In this document: positions 56,449-64,000 of the stretch, in pieces
How the letters are laid out: every line of letters begins with the position of its first letter
Position numbering within the stretch: position 1 is the stretch's first letter
DNA from: Ramlibacter aurantiacus
GTDB lineage: Bacteria; Pseudomonadota; Gammaproteobacteria; Burkholderiales; Burkholderiaceae_C
Assembly: GCF_016722895.1 (NCBI RefSeq)
Contig: NZ_JAEQNA010000008.1
Location: forward strand, 124,001-188,000
Length of the DNA stretch: 64,000 bases
Reading direction: 5' to 3'
Made by a program: the position numbers and the translations under genes
The notes under the pieces: model-generated
The model's database searches: none
Told to the model about the DNA's origin: nothing
Seen by the model: the letters and a program-made list of their open reading frames with translations, nothing else

Positions 56449-56802
56449 TCACGCTGAAGGATCCTTGCGCCCTTTGTACAGAGCGCCATCTATGCCCGGA
56501 GATCCAACGGGCGTTCCCGGCACACTGCTAGGCCGAGTGTCTGCGGTCGCTCTTTGAGCAGGCGCACGATTTCGCGAGCTGACACATGGCCTTCGACGGC
56601 ATAGCCGCCGATCAACGCCGTGTGGCACGAGCCGAACTTCTGGGCCACATTCAAGCTGGAAACCGTTCGCTTCCAGGTACTTGACCCACTCCGTGCAGCA
56701 GCCGCAGCTCGGATCCTTCCAAACCTCGGCCCCGCCACCGGCGCCTGCAATCACGGCTGCGGGTGCTGCAACGAGGAGCGCAAACCCAGCCGCTAGCACC
56801 AA
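56449..56802 (-). pseudogene. DUF411 metal-binding protein, frameshifted and internally deleted
   Basis: Two frames together give a DUF411 protein: the first has VWKDPSCGCCTEWVKYLEAN followed by GF, the second NVAQKFGSCHTALIGGYAVE then GHVSAREIVRLLKERP, then the first frame resumes with PGTPVGSPGIDGALYKGRKD. About 17 residues between these blocks are missing. The natural C-terminus (LLSRDG) lies in yet another frame that runs into cusF. The gene cannot make an intact protein. Confidence 0.8.
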
Positions 56803-56822
56803 CTGCCCGGCCGCGCCAGGCG

Positions 56823-57359
56823 TCAGTGCTTGTGGCCTGTACCATGGCTGCTGCTCTTCGCGGCCTGGGCCACCACATTGATCTTGCCCACCATCCCGGC
56901 CTGGTAGTGGCCAGCGATCAGGCAGGCAAAGTCGAACTCGCCGGGCCGGTTGAAGTTCCAGACCAGCTCTCCGACTTTGCCGGGCGCCACATGGGCCATG
57001 TACGGCTCGTCGTGCTCCATCCCAGGATGTTTTGCCATCATCGCGGCGTGCTCGTCCAGCTCCTTCTTGGTGCCGATCACCATCTCGTGCATGATCTTCC
57101 CGGCGTTCTTGAGGACGAACTGGACCGTCTCCCCCTGCTTGACTTCGATGCGATCCGGACTAAACCGCATGTTATCGGTCATGGAAATTTCGATCGTGCG
57201 GTTCGCCGCCTTTGCGTCGCCAGCAATGCCCCAGGCCTTCTGTTCCTTCTTTGCCGCGGCAGCCGCATCCTTCTTGCCGTGGGTCTCGCCTTCGTGCGCA
57301 TAGGCGCCAAGGGAAGCGCCGATCAGCGCAGCCGCTACGGTGGCGTTAAGTTTTTTCAT
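56823..57359 (-). CDS. Cupredoxin-like copper protein
   Basis: A 178-residue exported protein with a signal peptide (after GAYA) and a His/Lys-rich start (HEGETHGKKD). The cupredoxin domain (about 55-165) has the type-1 copper ligands: His in KIMHEMVIG and Cys, His and Met in FACLIAGHYQAGM. The tail HGTGHKH adds histidines. It lies between the multicopper oxidase and DUF411 and likely carries electrons or copper in the periplasm. Confidence 0.9.
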   Translation of the reverse strand: MKKLNATVAAALIGASLGAYAHEGETHGKKDAAAAAKKEQKAWGIAGDAKAANRTIEISMTDNMRFSPDRIEVKQGETVQFVLKNAGKIMHEMVIGTKKELDEHAAMMAKHPGMEHDEPYMAHVAPGKVGELVWNFNRPGEFDFACLIAGHYQAGMVGKINVVAQAAKSSSHGTGHKH

Positions 57360-57402
57360 GTCCGAGTCCTTTCATGGGTGGTTGAGGGTGAACTGATCGC
57401 TT

Positions 57403-58818
57403 TCAGTGCCCGGCGTGCCCGGCCGAAGGTTTGCGCACCTTGACTTGCACGTCCTGCGTCCGCTTGGCCTGCCGAGGCATCGAGTTCTGGCCGGCATCCG
57501 CTGCGCGCGCAGCGGCCGGCAGCTGCCCTGTGAACTCGTAAGCCACAGTCCCCTGCGGGTGCTTGAACCAGCCCGGGTTCCCGTAGTCGCCCGGCTGCTG
57601 GTCGGCGCGCACCTTCACGACGGTAAACATACCGCCCATCTCAACGGAGCCGAACGGACCCTCTCCCGCCATCATCGGGATGGTGTTGTCAGGCAGCGGC
57701 ATTTCCATCTCAGTCATGTCGGCCATGCCTCGCTCCCCCATCACCATGTAATCTGGCACCACATCGGTGATCTGCTTGGCGATCCCTCGGTGATCCACGC
57801 CGATCATGGTCGGCACATCGTGGCCCATCGCATTCATGGTGTGATGGCTCTTGTGGCAATGAAAGGCCCAGTCGCCTTCCTCATCGGCGAGAAACTCAAT
57901 CTGTCGCATCTGGCCCACCGCCACATCCGTGGTCACCTCATGCCATCGCGTACTCTTGGATGTGGGGCCGCCATCGGTGCCCGTGACAATGAACTCATGC
58001 CCATGCAAGTGAATGGGATGGTTGGTCATTGTCAGATTGCCAAAGCGGATGCGGACCTTGTCGTCCTTGCGCACGTTCATCGAGTCGATGCCGGGGAAGA
58101 TGCGGCTGTTGAACGTCCACAGATTGAAATCCAGCATCGTCATGATCTTGGGCGTGTACGCGCCCGGATCAATGTCATAGGCGTTCAACAGGAACACGAA
58201 GTCCCGGTCGACAGGATCGATGAGCGGATGGCGATCTTTCGGGTGCGTGATCCAGAATCCCATCATTCCCATGGCCATCTGCACCATCTCGTCGGCATGC
58301 GGGTGGTACATGAAGGTTCCAGGCCGTCGGGCCTCGAACTCATAGACAAACGTCTTGCCCGAAGGAATCGCTGGCTGGGTCAGACCTGCCACACCGTCCA
58401 TTCCGTTGGGCAGACGCTGGCCGTGCCAGTGGATGCTGGTGTGCTCGGGCAATTTGTTCGTCACGAAGATGCGCACCCGATCGCCCTCGACCACCTCAAT
58501 GGTCGGGCCGGGCGACTGGCCGTTGTACCCCCACAGGTGCGCCTTGAACCCTGGGGCCATCTCGCGCACCACAGGTTCAGCCACGAGGTGAAACTCCTTC
58601 ACCCCGTTGTTCATGCGCCATGGAAGCGTCCAGCCGTTAAGCGTGACGACAGGGTTGTAGGGGCGGCCCGTGTTCGGTGTCAGCGGCGCCATCGTGTCCG
58701 GCCGGGTCTGAATGACCGGCTCGGGTACCGCGGCCATGGCCACCTTGCTGACCGAAGCAGCGGCGACAGCACCCGTGATGGCGCCGGCGCTGGTCAGGAA
58801 ATTACGTCTGCTCGTCAT
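57403..58818 (-). CDS. Multicopper oxidase of the cop operon
   Basis: A 471-residue periplasmic oxidase with a Tat signal (SRRNFLTSAGAITG). Copper motifs: HWHG near 130, YHPHAD near 170, HPIHLHGHEF near 268, HCHKSHHTMNAMGH near 318. A Met-rich region (MGERGMADMTEMEMPLPDN) lies near 365-385. It differs from the oxidase at 37331 in length and motif order and is of the CopA-like/copper oxidase type, likely oxidising Cu(I). It is 40 bases after the TolC gene. Confidence 0.93.
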   Translation of the reverse strand: MTSRRNFLTSAGAITGAVAAASVSKVAMAAVPEPVIQTRPDTMAPLTPNTGRPYNPVVTLNGWTLPWRMNNGVKEFHLVAEPVVREMAPGFKAHLWGYNGQSPGPTIEVVEGDRVRIFVTNKLPEHTSIHWHGQRLPNGMDGVAGLTQPAIPSGKTFVYEFEARRPGTFMYHPHADEMVQMAMGMMGFWITHPKDRHPLIDPVDRDFVFLLNAYDIDPGAYTPKIMTMLDFNLWTFNSRIFPGIDSMNVRKDDKVRIRFGNLTMTNHPIHLHGHEFIVTGTDGGPTSKSTRWHEVTTDVAVGQMRQIEFLADEEGDWAFHCHKSHHTMNAMGHDVPTMIGVDHRGIAKQITDVVPDYMVMGERGMADMTEMEMPLPDNTIPMMAGEGPFGSVEMGGMFTVVKVRADQQPGDYGNPGWFKHPQGTVAYEFTGQLPAAARAADAGQNSMPRQAKRTQDVQVKVRKPSAGHAGH

Positions 58819-58857
58819 GATCTGTTCTGTCCTTGCTCGTGTACGTTCAGAGTTGGC

Positions 58858-60279
58858 TCAATGGCCTGCTTCAGCGCCTCCGGCTGGTGCGCCGGCCGAG
58901 ACAGCTGTGGCTCCCACTGCGAGGGGTTTGCCGATGAGAGAGGATGCAAGTCCAGCGTCCGCCAGCCAGAACTGCTGCTGCGCATTGATCGCCTGCATGA
59001 CGCTGGTCACCTGCTCGCGCGTGTCAGCCAGCAGCTCAAACACTCCGATGAACATGCCGTTGTAGCGAAGTACGTTTTCGTCAGAGATCGTCTTGCGCAG
59101 CGGCACGATCTCGTCGCGGTAGTGCCGCGCCACGTCATAGGCAGTTCGATACGCTGAGTAAGACTCGCGTAGCTGCGACGAGGCCGAGCGCGCCACGGCC
59201 TCATATCGGTTTGCGGCCGCCAGGGACTGCGCGTTCATCGCGGCGCGCTGTGCACCGCCCCAATCAAAAAGCGGCAGGCGGATCGCTAACTCAAAGCCAC
59301 TCGCATTGGCACGCTCATCACCGTCAAAGACGGTGTCGCGGCGCACTCCAGCCTCCGTATCGAAAAGGCTGTTGACCAGATTTAATCCTTGCGCCCTCCC
59401 GGCCACCTCCAGTTGTTGGCGGGCCAGCTGCACGTCCAGGCGCTGCTGCGTGGCCGCAGCAGTGACGTCTACTGTGGCCCGCGCTTGCTTGGGGAGGTCC
59501 GGAAGGCGCTCCGGCAGCTTGAGCTGCGCGGCTTGGCCGGCGTCAAGCCCGAGCAGGCGCACCAGTTCCTCGCGCGCTGCCGTGGCCGCGTGATTGGCTG
59601 CGGCAAGCTGGGCAACGGCATCGGCATAGAACGCCTGCTGCCTCGCCCGCTGCAGGCGGGTGAAATTCCCCACCTGCTGCAGCCGCCGAGCCAACTCGGC
59701 GCCGGCCTCCGCTGACTTGTTGACCTGTTGGGCGTAGGTAAGCTGCTGCTGGGCGGCGACGGCCCGAACCCAGCCTTGCCGGACTTGGCTTACCTGATCA
59801 ACAACGGCAGCACTCAACTGCGTCTTGGCCTGGGCCGTCTGGCTACGAGAAATCACCTGGCGCTGTGGAAGGGTAATCAGGTCCAACAGGCCAAACGACA
59901 GCAATCGCCCGATCTCCAGCTCGCTGCCAAGGCGCACGCGCTCGAACGTAAAGACCGGGTTAGCAATCCGGCCGAACTGGTTCGCCGCGGCCAAATCTGC
60001 CCAGCTTTGAGCAATCAATGCTTGCATCGCGGGACTGTTTGCCAAGGCAAGCTGAACCGCTTCGTCCACACCTAAAGGTGTTGCCAGCAGCTGCTCGCTC
60101 AGGCGTTGGCGCGACTGGCGCTGTTCGTCGGTGCGGCTGAGCTCGAGCTTGCCTTGCGTAAAGGTCGGAACTGCTTGGTTCGTCTCCTGGACGGCCTGCT
60201 CAATGTTCAGGGATGCGCAGCCCGCCAGGACAAAAGCTGCCGCAGCCACGGCTGTGAGTCGGAAAATTCTTGTTTTCAT
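58858..60279 (-). CDS. TolC-family outer-membrane lipoprotein of the cop operon
   Basis: A 473-residue TolC-type protein with a lipoprotein signal (VLAGCASL, Cys near 21) and two long helical repeats. No RND pump or adaptor accompanies it here, so it probably works with another system or as a copper-specific outer-membrane factor. It is the third gene of the cop operon after the two small secreted proteins. Confidence 0.88.
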   Translation of the reverse strand: MKTRIFRLTAVAAAAFVLAGCASLNIEQAVQETNQAVPTFTQGKLELSRTDEQRQSRQRLSEQLLATPLGVDEAVQLALANSPAMQALIAQSWADLAAANQFGRIANPVFTFERVRLGSELEIGRLLSFGLLDLITLPQRQVISRSQTAQAKTQLSAAVVDQVSQVRQGWVRAVAAQQQLTYAQQVNKSAEAGAELARRLQQVGNFTRLQRARQQAFYADAVAQLAAANHAATAAREELVRLLGLDAGQAAQLKLPERLPDLPKQARATVDVTAAATQQRLDVQLARQQLEVAGRAQGLNLVNSLFDTEAGVRRDTVFDGDERANASGFELAIRLPLFDWGGAQRAAMNAQSLAAANRYEAVARSASSQLRESYSAYRTAYDVARHYRDEIVPLRKTISDENVLRYNGMFIGVFELLADTREQVTSVMQAINAQQQFWLADAGLASSLIGKPLAVGATAVSAGAPAGGAEAGH

Positions 60280-60300
60280 CGTCAGTTCGTCTTCTCGTCT

Positions 60301-60711
60301 TTATTGCTTGCCGTGGCCGGCGTGCGGGTTCGCAGCGCCGGAAGCCCCCCGGCTGCCTTCCGGCTGTGCAGGTGACTGACGTCCGTCCTGGCGCGGCGCA
60401 GCGCCCTGGCTTTGTTGACCATCTGCTTGCTGCGCCTCCTTTGCATAGGCGCGCCAGCCGCCGATCTGGCCGACGGTGTCATTGGCGTCCTTCCAGTTCA
60501 CGATCTTCTCGTCCGTGAAAGGCTGGTAGCCCTCCAGAGCGGACCGGTACGTCAGCGCGCCCGAGGAGCTGGTGCCCGCCGCCGCAGCTTCGCTGGTCGC
60601 GTGGTGAGGAGAAGGTGCGGGTTGTGAAGGTGCGGGTTGTGCTAGTGCAGCCAAGCTCGCCGTAGCGGCTAACGCTGCGACGTGGCTGCGGAGGAAGAAA
60701 GGAACAGGCAT
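60301..60711 (-). CDS. Small secreted protein of copper operons
   Basis: A 136-residue exported protein. After the signal peptide comes a Pro/Ala/Ser/His-rich linker, then a compact core (TYRSALEGYQPFTDEKIVNW, then KDANDTVGQIGGWRAYAKEA), and a Gln/Gly tail ending NPHAGHGKQ. The YRSAxxGYQ...WxxAND pattern recurs in proteins next to copper TolC genes. It is 21 bases before the TolC gene. Function is unknown. Confidence 0.7.
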   Translation of the reverse strand: MPVPFFLRSHVAALAATASLAALAQPAPSQPAPSPHHATSEAAAAGTSSSGALTYRSALEGYQPFTDEKIVNWKDANDTVGQIGGWRAYAKEAQQADGQQSQGAAPRQDGRQSPAQPEGSRGASGAANPHAGHGKQ

Positions 60712-60800
60712 AAGGTTCTCGCAAAGAATCGAACAGATATCCCCGCCGGAGCACTCGCCTCGTGGCCGAGGAGCGGACCGGCGCGCGCAGTGGCAGCAGT

Positions 60801-61184
60801 TCAGTCGCGAGGGGGCTTGTCCGGAACTTGGACGGGAACTCCGTTGATGCGGACGACGGGCTCGGCTGCGGGCAGAGTCAGCTGTGCTCCCGCCAAAGCC
60901 AGAGCTTCCGTCAGGCTAAGCCCCACAGCGTGACCGCAGGCGACACACGCGCCACACTCGTGGGCTGCACCGGTCAGATGAGCAGTCAGCCCGATCGACT
61001 GGGGCTCCTCGCCGCCCATAGCAGCGGCGCCATGGTCGTGATGAGCGTGTTTATGCCCGTCGATTCCGAAACAGCCCGGCGCGCCACCGCTTGAAAAGAC
61101 TGCAGCTTTCGCTGGCCCGGCCAGCCCCAGCGAGGGGATGGCAGCAATCAGTAAGCAAGCTAGCAAGAGGCGAAGGCGCACCAT
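60801..61184 (-). CDS. CzcI-like secreted Cys/His protein heading the cop operon
   Basis: A 127-residue exported protein with a signal peptide (to about 27), a His-rich stretch (GHKHAHHDHGA), a C-x2-C-x2-C cluster (HECGACVACGH), and an end VPDKPPRD that resembles the RPP end of CzcI-type proteins. It is the first gene of the cop operon, about 100 bases downstream of a perfect CopR-type palindrome. Confidence 0.68.
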   Translation of the reverse strand: MVRLRLLLACLLIAAIPSLGLAGPAKAAVFSSGGAPGCFGIDGHKHAHHDHGAAAMGGEEPQSIGLTAHLTGAAHECGACVACGHAVGLSLTEALALAGAQLTLPAAEPVVRINGVPVQVPDKPPRD

Positions 61185-61287
61185 GGCTGATTTAGTTATT
61201 TATGCGAGGTGGACCGAGTAGCTGTCGGGGCTAATGATGAATTTACTGCTGGGCAGTTTACGTGGACGGTGCGTTCAGAAGGACTAC

Positions 61288-61315
61288 AACCAGATTACGA
61301 TTTTGTAATCTGGTT
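61288..61315. promoter_or_regulatory. Perfect CopR/CusR-type palindrome upstream of the cop operon
   Basis: AACCAGATTAC (61288-61298) and GTAATCTGGTT (61305-61315) are exact complements around a 6-base GATTTT core. It resembles boxes of heavy-metal OmpR-type regulators (GATTAC-N6-GTAATC). It lies 103 bases upstream of the first cop gene, and the cognate two-component genes are at 61991-64000. Confidence 0.75.
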
Positions 61316-61341
61316 GGCGCTGCGGCAGTCTTGTCTGATGC

Positions 61342-61713
61342 TTAGTTGATGTACTGCTCGCGCATCGCTCGCCGCTCGGACTCACTCAGCGCGGGCGAAG
61401 CACCCATCGTGCTCGGCGCAGTGGCATTGAAGGCATCGTTATGGACGCGCCGCCCGTCTCGACGAACATACTCGTGCTGGTGTGGCACATAGCCTGCGTC
61501 TCCGCCCACCACACGGCCGCCATCGACCGTTATCGGATTGGCACGAAATTCCTGCAGTTGGGCTTGCACTTGTGCACGCGTTCGGCTGCTTTGGACCGGG
61601 TGCGTTTCAAACCCGACTTCACCACCAACCCATGTGGCGCCACTGTTGGCGAAAGCAATGGGCGATGCCAGCGCGGCGAAAGCGATCACGACGGCAGATT
61701 TGCGGATGGACAT
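61342..61713 (-). CDS. DUF4148 periplasmic protein
   Basis: A 123-residue exported protein from ATG 61713 (MSIRKSAVVI). The signal ends near AFANSG. The region SSRTRAQVQAQLQEFRANPI is the DUF4148 signature, and the mid-part (GGDAGYVPHQHEYVRRDGRR) has histidines. The family is found mainly in Burkholderiales. It stands between the cop operon and the two-component genes on the same strand. Confidence 0.8.
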   Translation of the reverse strand: MSIRKSAVVIAFAALASPIAFANSGATWVGGEVGFETHPVQSSRTRAQVQAQLQEFRANPITVDGGRVVGGDAGYVPHQHEYVRRDGRRVHNDAFNATAPSTMGASPALSESERRAMREQYIN

Positions 61714-61990
61714 GTTTAACTCCTCTGATGTTGGCAGTGGGCCCATGCAGACCCCTGCACGGGCGTGATGCATTCGCTGCAACACGGAGGCCAATGTAGG
61801 CTCGCGGTGGGGTCCGCGAACTGACATGAGGGTTACCAATACGCAAGGAAGGGGGCTGCAGGGAAAAGCATTGGACGTGTGAAATGCGACGCCAGGCTGA
61901 AAAGAGCCGATGAACATGGGCCTGTCCAGGAGCAGCGGCTCCTCACCACCGCTCACCCGCTGCTGTGGGCAGTTCCTGCGGCAGCAGTCA

Positions 61991-63439
61991 TCAGACTTCG
62001 CCTGTAGCAGTTCCACGAACATGCTGCGCGCGCGTGTCACTTCTTGCAGGAAACGTCAGTTCAAACGTTGTTGTACGCGTGCTGGAGTCGCTGCGCGCGC
62101 GTACATTGCCGCCGTGCGCCTCCATGATGGAACGCACGATTGCGAGGCCAAGTCCGGTACCACCGGACAGTCGTGCGCGCGACGAATCGATGCGGTAAAA
62201 GCGATCGAAAATGCGCTCCAGGTGATCAATCGCGATGTGGCCACCGACGTTGGAAACTCTCAAATTGCTGCTGCGCGGGCCCCCTTCCACTGCAACATGA
62301 ATAGTAGTTCCGGGGTCGGCGTGCCGCACTGCGTTCGAGAGCACGTTGGTGATCGCGCGCTGCACGAGCATTAAGTCCGCGTGAACGGCGCCGTGCCCGT
62401 CCACATCTACCTTCACGCCCTTTTCTTCTGCGACCACGGAAAGATATTCGGCAATATGGGTGGCTTCATGATGCAAGTCCACATGCTGGCACTGCAGCAC
62501 GCCTTCCCCCTGCTCCGCTTGCGCAATGAGCAGCATGTCCGAAATCAGCCTGGACAGCCGCTCCAGTTCTTCGATATCCCCCTCCAAAACTTCCCTGAGC
62601 TGCGCCGGTGATCGCTCCCGCGACAACGCCACTTGGTTTCGTCCCAGAAGGGTAGCGATGGGGGTGCGCAACTCATGCGCGAGGTCCGCTGAAAACTCCT
62701 GGAGCCGACGGTAGCCGCCGTCGATGCGCTCCAGCATTCCATTAAATTCTCGAGCCAGCGCACTCAGCTCTCCCGGAAGCCCTGATTCAGAAACGCGTCG
62801 GTTAAGCGACCTAGCTCCTATCGATGCTGCCATGCGTTGGAACCGCCGCAGTGGTGCTAGCGCCGTCCTGGCGATGATCCAGGCGCCAAGCGCGACAACC
62901 GCGAGCAGCAAAGGCGCACCCAGCAGGCTCGCACGGAGAAAGCCGGCGAGAAGCCGTGTATCGTGCCGCCGATCAAGGGAAATGTAGTAGCGGACGCGAC
63001 TACCATCGGCAAGTTGAAAAGTCCCGCGCAGTGACTCGAGGGCCTGTCCGGAACCACTGCGCCAGGCGTGAGACGCGTCGTCCGTGCTCGCGGAGTCAAG
63101 CTCCGAAATCGACTCTGAAGCTGCAGGCGAAAAGGTTCCGAGGAGCGCTCCTGTCGCATCGTCTACCAGCGCGAGGTGGAGGTCGTCGTGCCCGATCAGG
63201 ACATCGTTGAAGCGATGCTTGCTGGCTGGAAGATCCGCTGCGGAACCAGTCTCGGACAGCAGGTGGACGACCAACTCTCGCTTTCCTGCAAGTTCAACAG
63301 CTGATCGCGCATCGAGCTGCCTTCCAAGAGCCCAGTACCCCACGACCATCCCAACACCCGTGATAAGTAGCCCAAACAGGGCGCTCGCCACCGCGATACG
63401 GGTGGCGAGCGAAGCACGGGGCAGCTCCGCTCGATTCAA
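61991..63439 (-). CDS. cusS: Heavy-metal sensor histidine kinase (CusS/CopS-like)
   Basis: A 482-residue inner-membrane kinase. Two membrane helices (about 12-35 and 170-192) enclose a periplasmic sensor region, followed by HAMP, the H-box with His near 253 ([20 protein letters not shown]), an N-box ([15 protein letters not shown]) and [18 protein letters not shown]. It should sense periplasmic copper or silver and phosphorylate the adjacent regulator, whose stop it overlaps by 4 bp. Confidence 0.94.
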   Translation of the reverse strand: MNRAELPRASLATRIAVASALFGLLITGVGMVVGYWALGRQLDARSAVELAGKRELVVHLLSETGSAADLPASKHRFNDVLIGHDDLHLALVDDATGALLGTFSPAASESISELDSASTDDASHAWRSGSGQALESLRGTFQLADGSRVRYYISLDRRHDTRLLAGFLRASLLGAPLLLAVVALGAWIIARTALAPLRRFQRMAASIGARSLNRRVSESGLPGELSALAREFNGMLERIDGGYRRLQEFSADLAHELRTPIATLLGRNQVALSRERSPAQLREVLEGDIEELERLSRLISDMLLIAQAEQGEGVLQCQHVDLHHEATHIAEYLSVVAEEKGVKVDVDGHGAVHADLMLVQRAITNVLSNAVRHADPGTTIHVAVEGGPRSSNLRVSNVGGHIAIDHLERIFDRFYRIDSSRARLSGGTGLGLAIVRSIMEAHGGNVRARSDSSTRTTTFELTFPARSDTRAQHVRGTATGEV

Positions 63440-64000
63440 ACGCGTCGCTCCAACACATAGCCGACGCCGCGAACTGTGTGGATCAGCTTCTCAGGAAAGG
63501 GATCATCAATTTTTGCCCTCAGCCTGCGAACCGCGACCTCGACCACGTTAGTGTCCGAGTCAAAGTGAATATCCCACACAAGCGATGCGATCTGTGTTCT
63601 CGAAAGCACCTGGCCGGTCTTCTGAGCGAGAAGCGAAAGCAGCGCAAACTCCTTCGCTGAAAGGTCTATCCGCTGCCCTCCTCGGGTGGCGCGGTGCCGG
63701 ACGGGGTCGATTTCGAGTTCGCCCACACGTACGACGGGATCGCCGGGAACCGCTTGATTGCGTTTGAGCAGTGCTCGAACACGTGCAAGAAGCTCAGGAA
63801 ACTGAAAGGGCTTCACGAGGTAGTCGTCCGCCCCCAGTTCGAAGCCGCGTACCTTGTCGTCGATCCGGTCTCTGGCGGTCAGCATGAGGACGGGGACCTG
63901 CTTGCCAGTGCGCAGCGCTGACAGAACGGCGAACCCATCTATGCCCGGGAGCATCACGTCTAGAACAACCAGATCATGGTCACCGCTGGCCGCGGCGTGC
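63436..64000 (-). CDS. cusR: Heavy-metal response regulator (CusR/CopR-like), 5' end cut by window
   Basis: The open frame continues past the right edge. Visible are the phospho-acceptor Asp in VVLDVMLPG, the conserved TARD and KPF (K in [17 protein letters not shown]), and the OmpR-type winged helix ([43 protein letters not shown]). It likely binds the palindrome at 61288-61315. The N-terminal 30 or so residues lie outside the window. Confidence 0.93.
   Translation of the reverse strand, partial: HAAASGDHDLVVLDVMLPGIDGFAVLSALRTGKQVPVLMLTARDRIDDKVRGFELGADDYLVKPFQFPELLARVRALLKRNQAVPGDPVVRVGELEIDPVRHRATRGGQRIDLSAKEFALLSLLAQKTGQVLSRTQIASLVWDIHFDSDTNVVEVAVRRLRAKIDDPFPEKLIHTVRGVGYVLERRV

Overview
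The window is GC-rich and reads as an accessory (genomic-island) region of a beta-proteobacterium, most likely of the order Burkholderiales. The evidence is the dense, translationally coupled coding, the pbr/cad, czc, cus and cop metal modules arranged as in Cupriavidus and Comamonadaceae relatives, a CzcI-like protein, and a DUF4148 protein, a family found mostly in Burkholderiales. No housekeeping genes, rRNA or tRNA were seen.

Layout. (1) 1-2.7 kb is a mobile-element edge: the tail of a large serine recombinase and its partner gene, then a gene graveyard (a type III res 3' remnant and a phage lysozyme broken into two oppositely oriented halves), a small DUF2924-like gene, and an AT-richer orphan gene with a PD-(D/E)XK-like motif. 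(2) 2.7-12.1 kb is a five-gene minus-strand defence operon: an excisionase-type HTH protein, a PLD/SNF2-type helicase, a DUF4391 protein, a type III Mod methyltransferase and a type III Res. (3) 12.1-16.2 kb holds a cytosolic copper-storage protein (Csp) and a helix-hairpin-helix protein, a lipoprotein/DUF305/cytochrome c operon, and a ZIP transporter destroyed by internal deletion. (4) 16.3-20.9 kb is a divergent Pb/Cd module: a CadR/PbrR-type regulator, a P1B ATPase, LspA and a CaCA exchanger, with a clear MerR-family operator.

(5) 21-30.4 kb is a czc-like RND efflux operon of ten tightly packed genes that also carries a DsbA/DsbB pair and ends in a CDF exporter. (6) 30.6-35.4 kb has a truncated ynfA-type gene, an orphan ATP-grasp-like enzyme, and a set of small secreted or membrane proteins with a BNR-repeat protein. 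(7) 35.4-49.1 kb is a Cu(I)/Ag(I) module: a cusCBA operon with a CusB-CusF fusion, SCO1, multicopper oxidase and DsbD, divergent from a CopA ATPase with a CueR-type promoter. (8) 49.2-54.5 kb has a second HHH protein, a GH15 glycosidase, an SDR/VKOR-like/SPW membrane fusion and a second Csp. (9) 55.2-64 kb is a periplasmic copper operon (TolC, multicopper oxidase, cupredoxin, broken DUF411, CusF) preceded by a perfect CopR/CusR-type palindrome, with the sensor kinase and the start-truncated response regulator at the right edge.

Functionally the genes cover cytosolic storage (Csp), inner-membrane export (CadA, CopA, CDF, CaCA), trans-envelope efflux (two RND systems and several TolC proteins), periplasmic oxidation and chaperoning (two multicopper oxidases, CusF, cupredoxin, SCO1) and thiol repair (DsbA/B, DsbD). 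Four small secreted CzcI-like Cys/His proteins each stand at the head of a metal operon. Several genes are decaying, consistent with an island built by repeated insertion and deletion.
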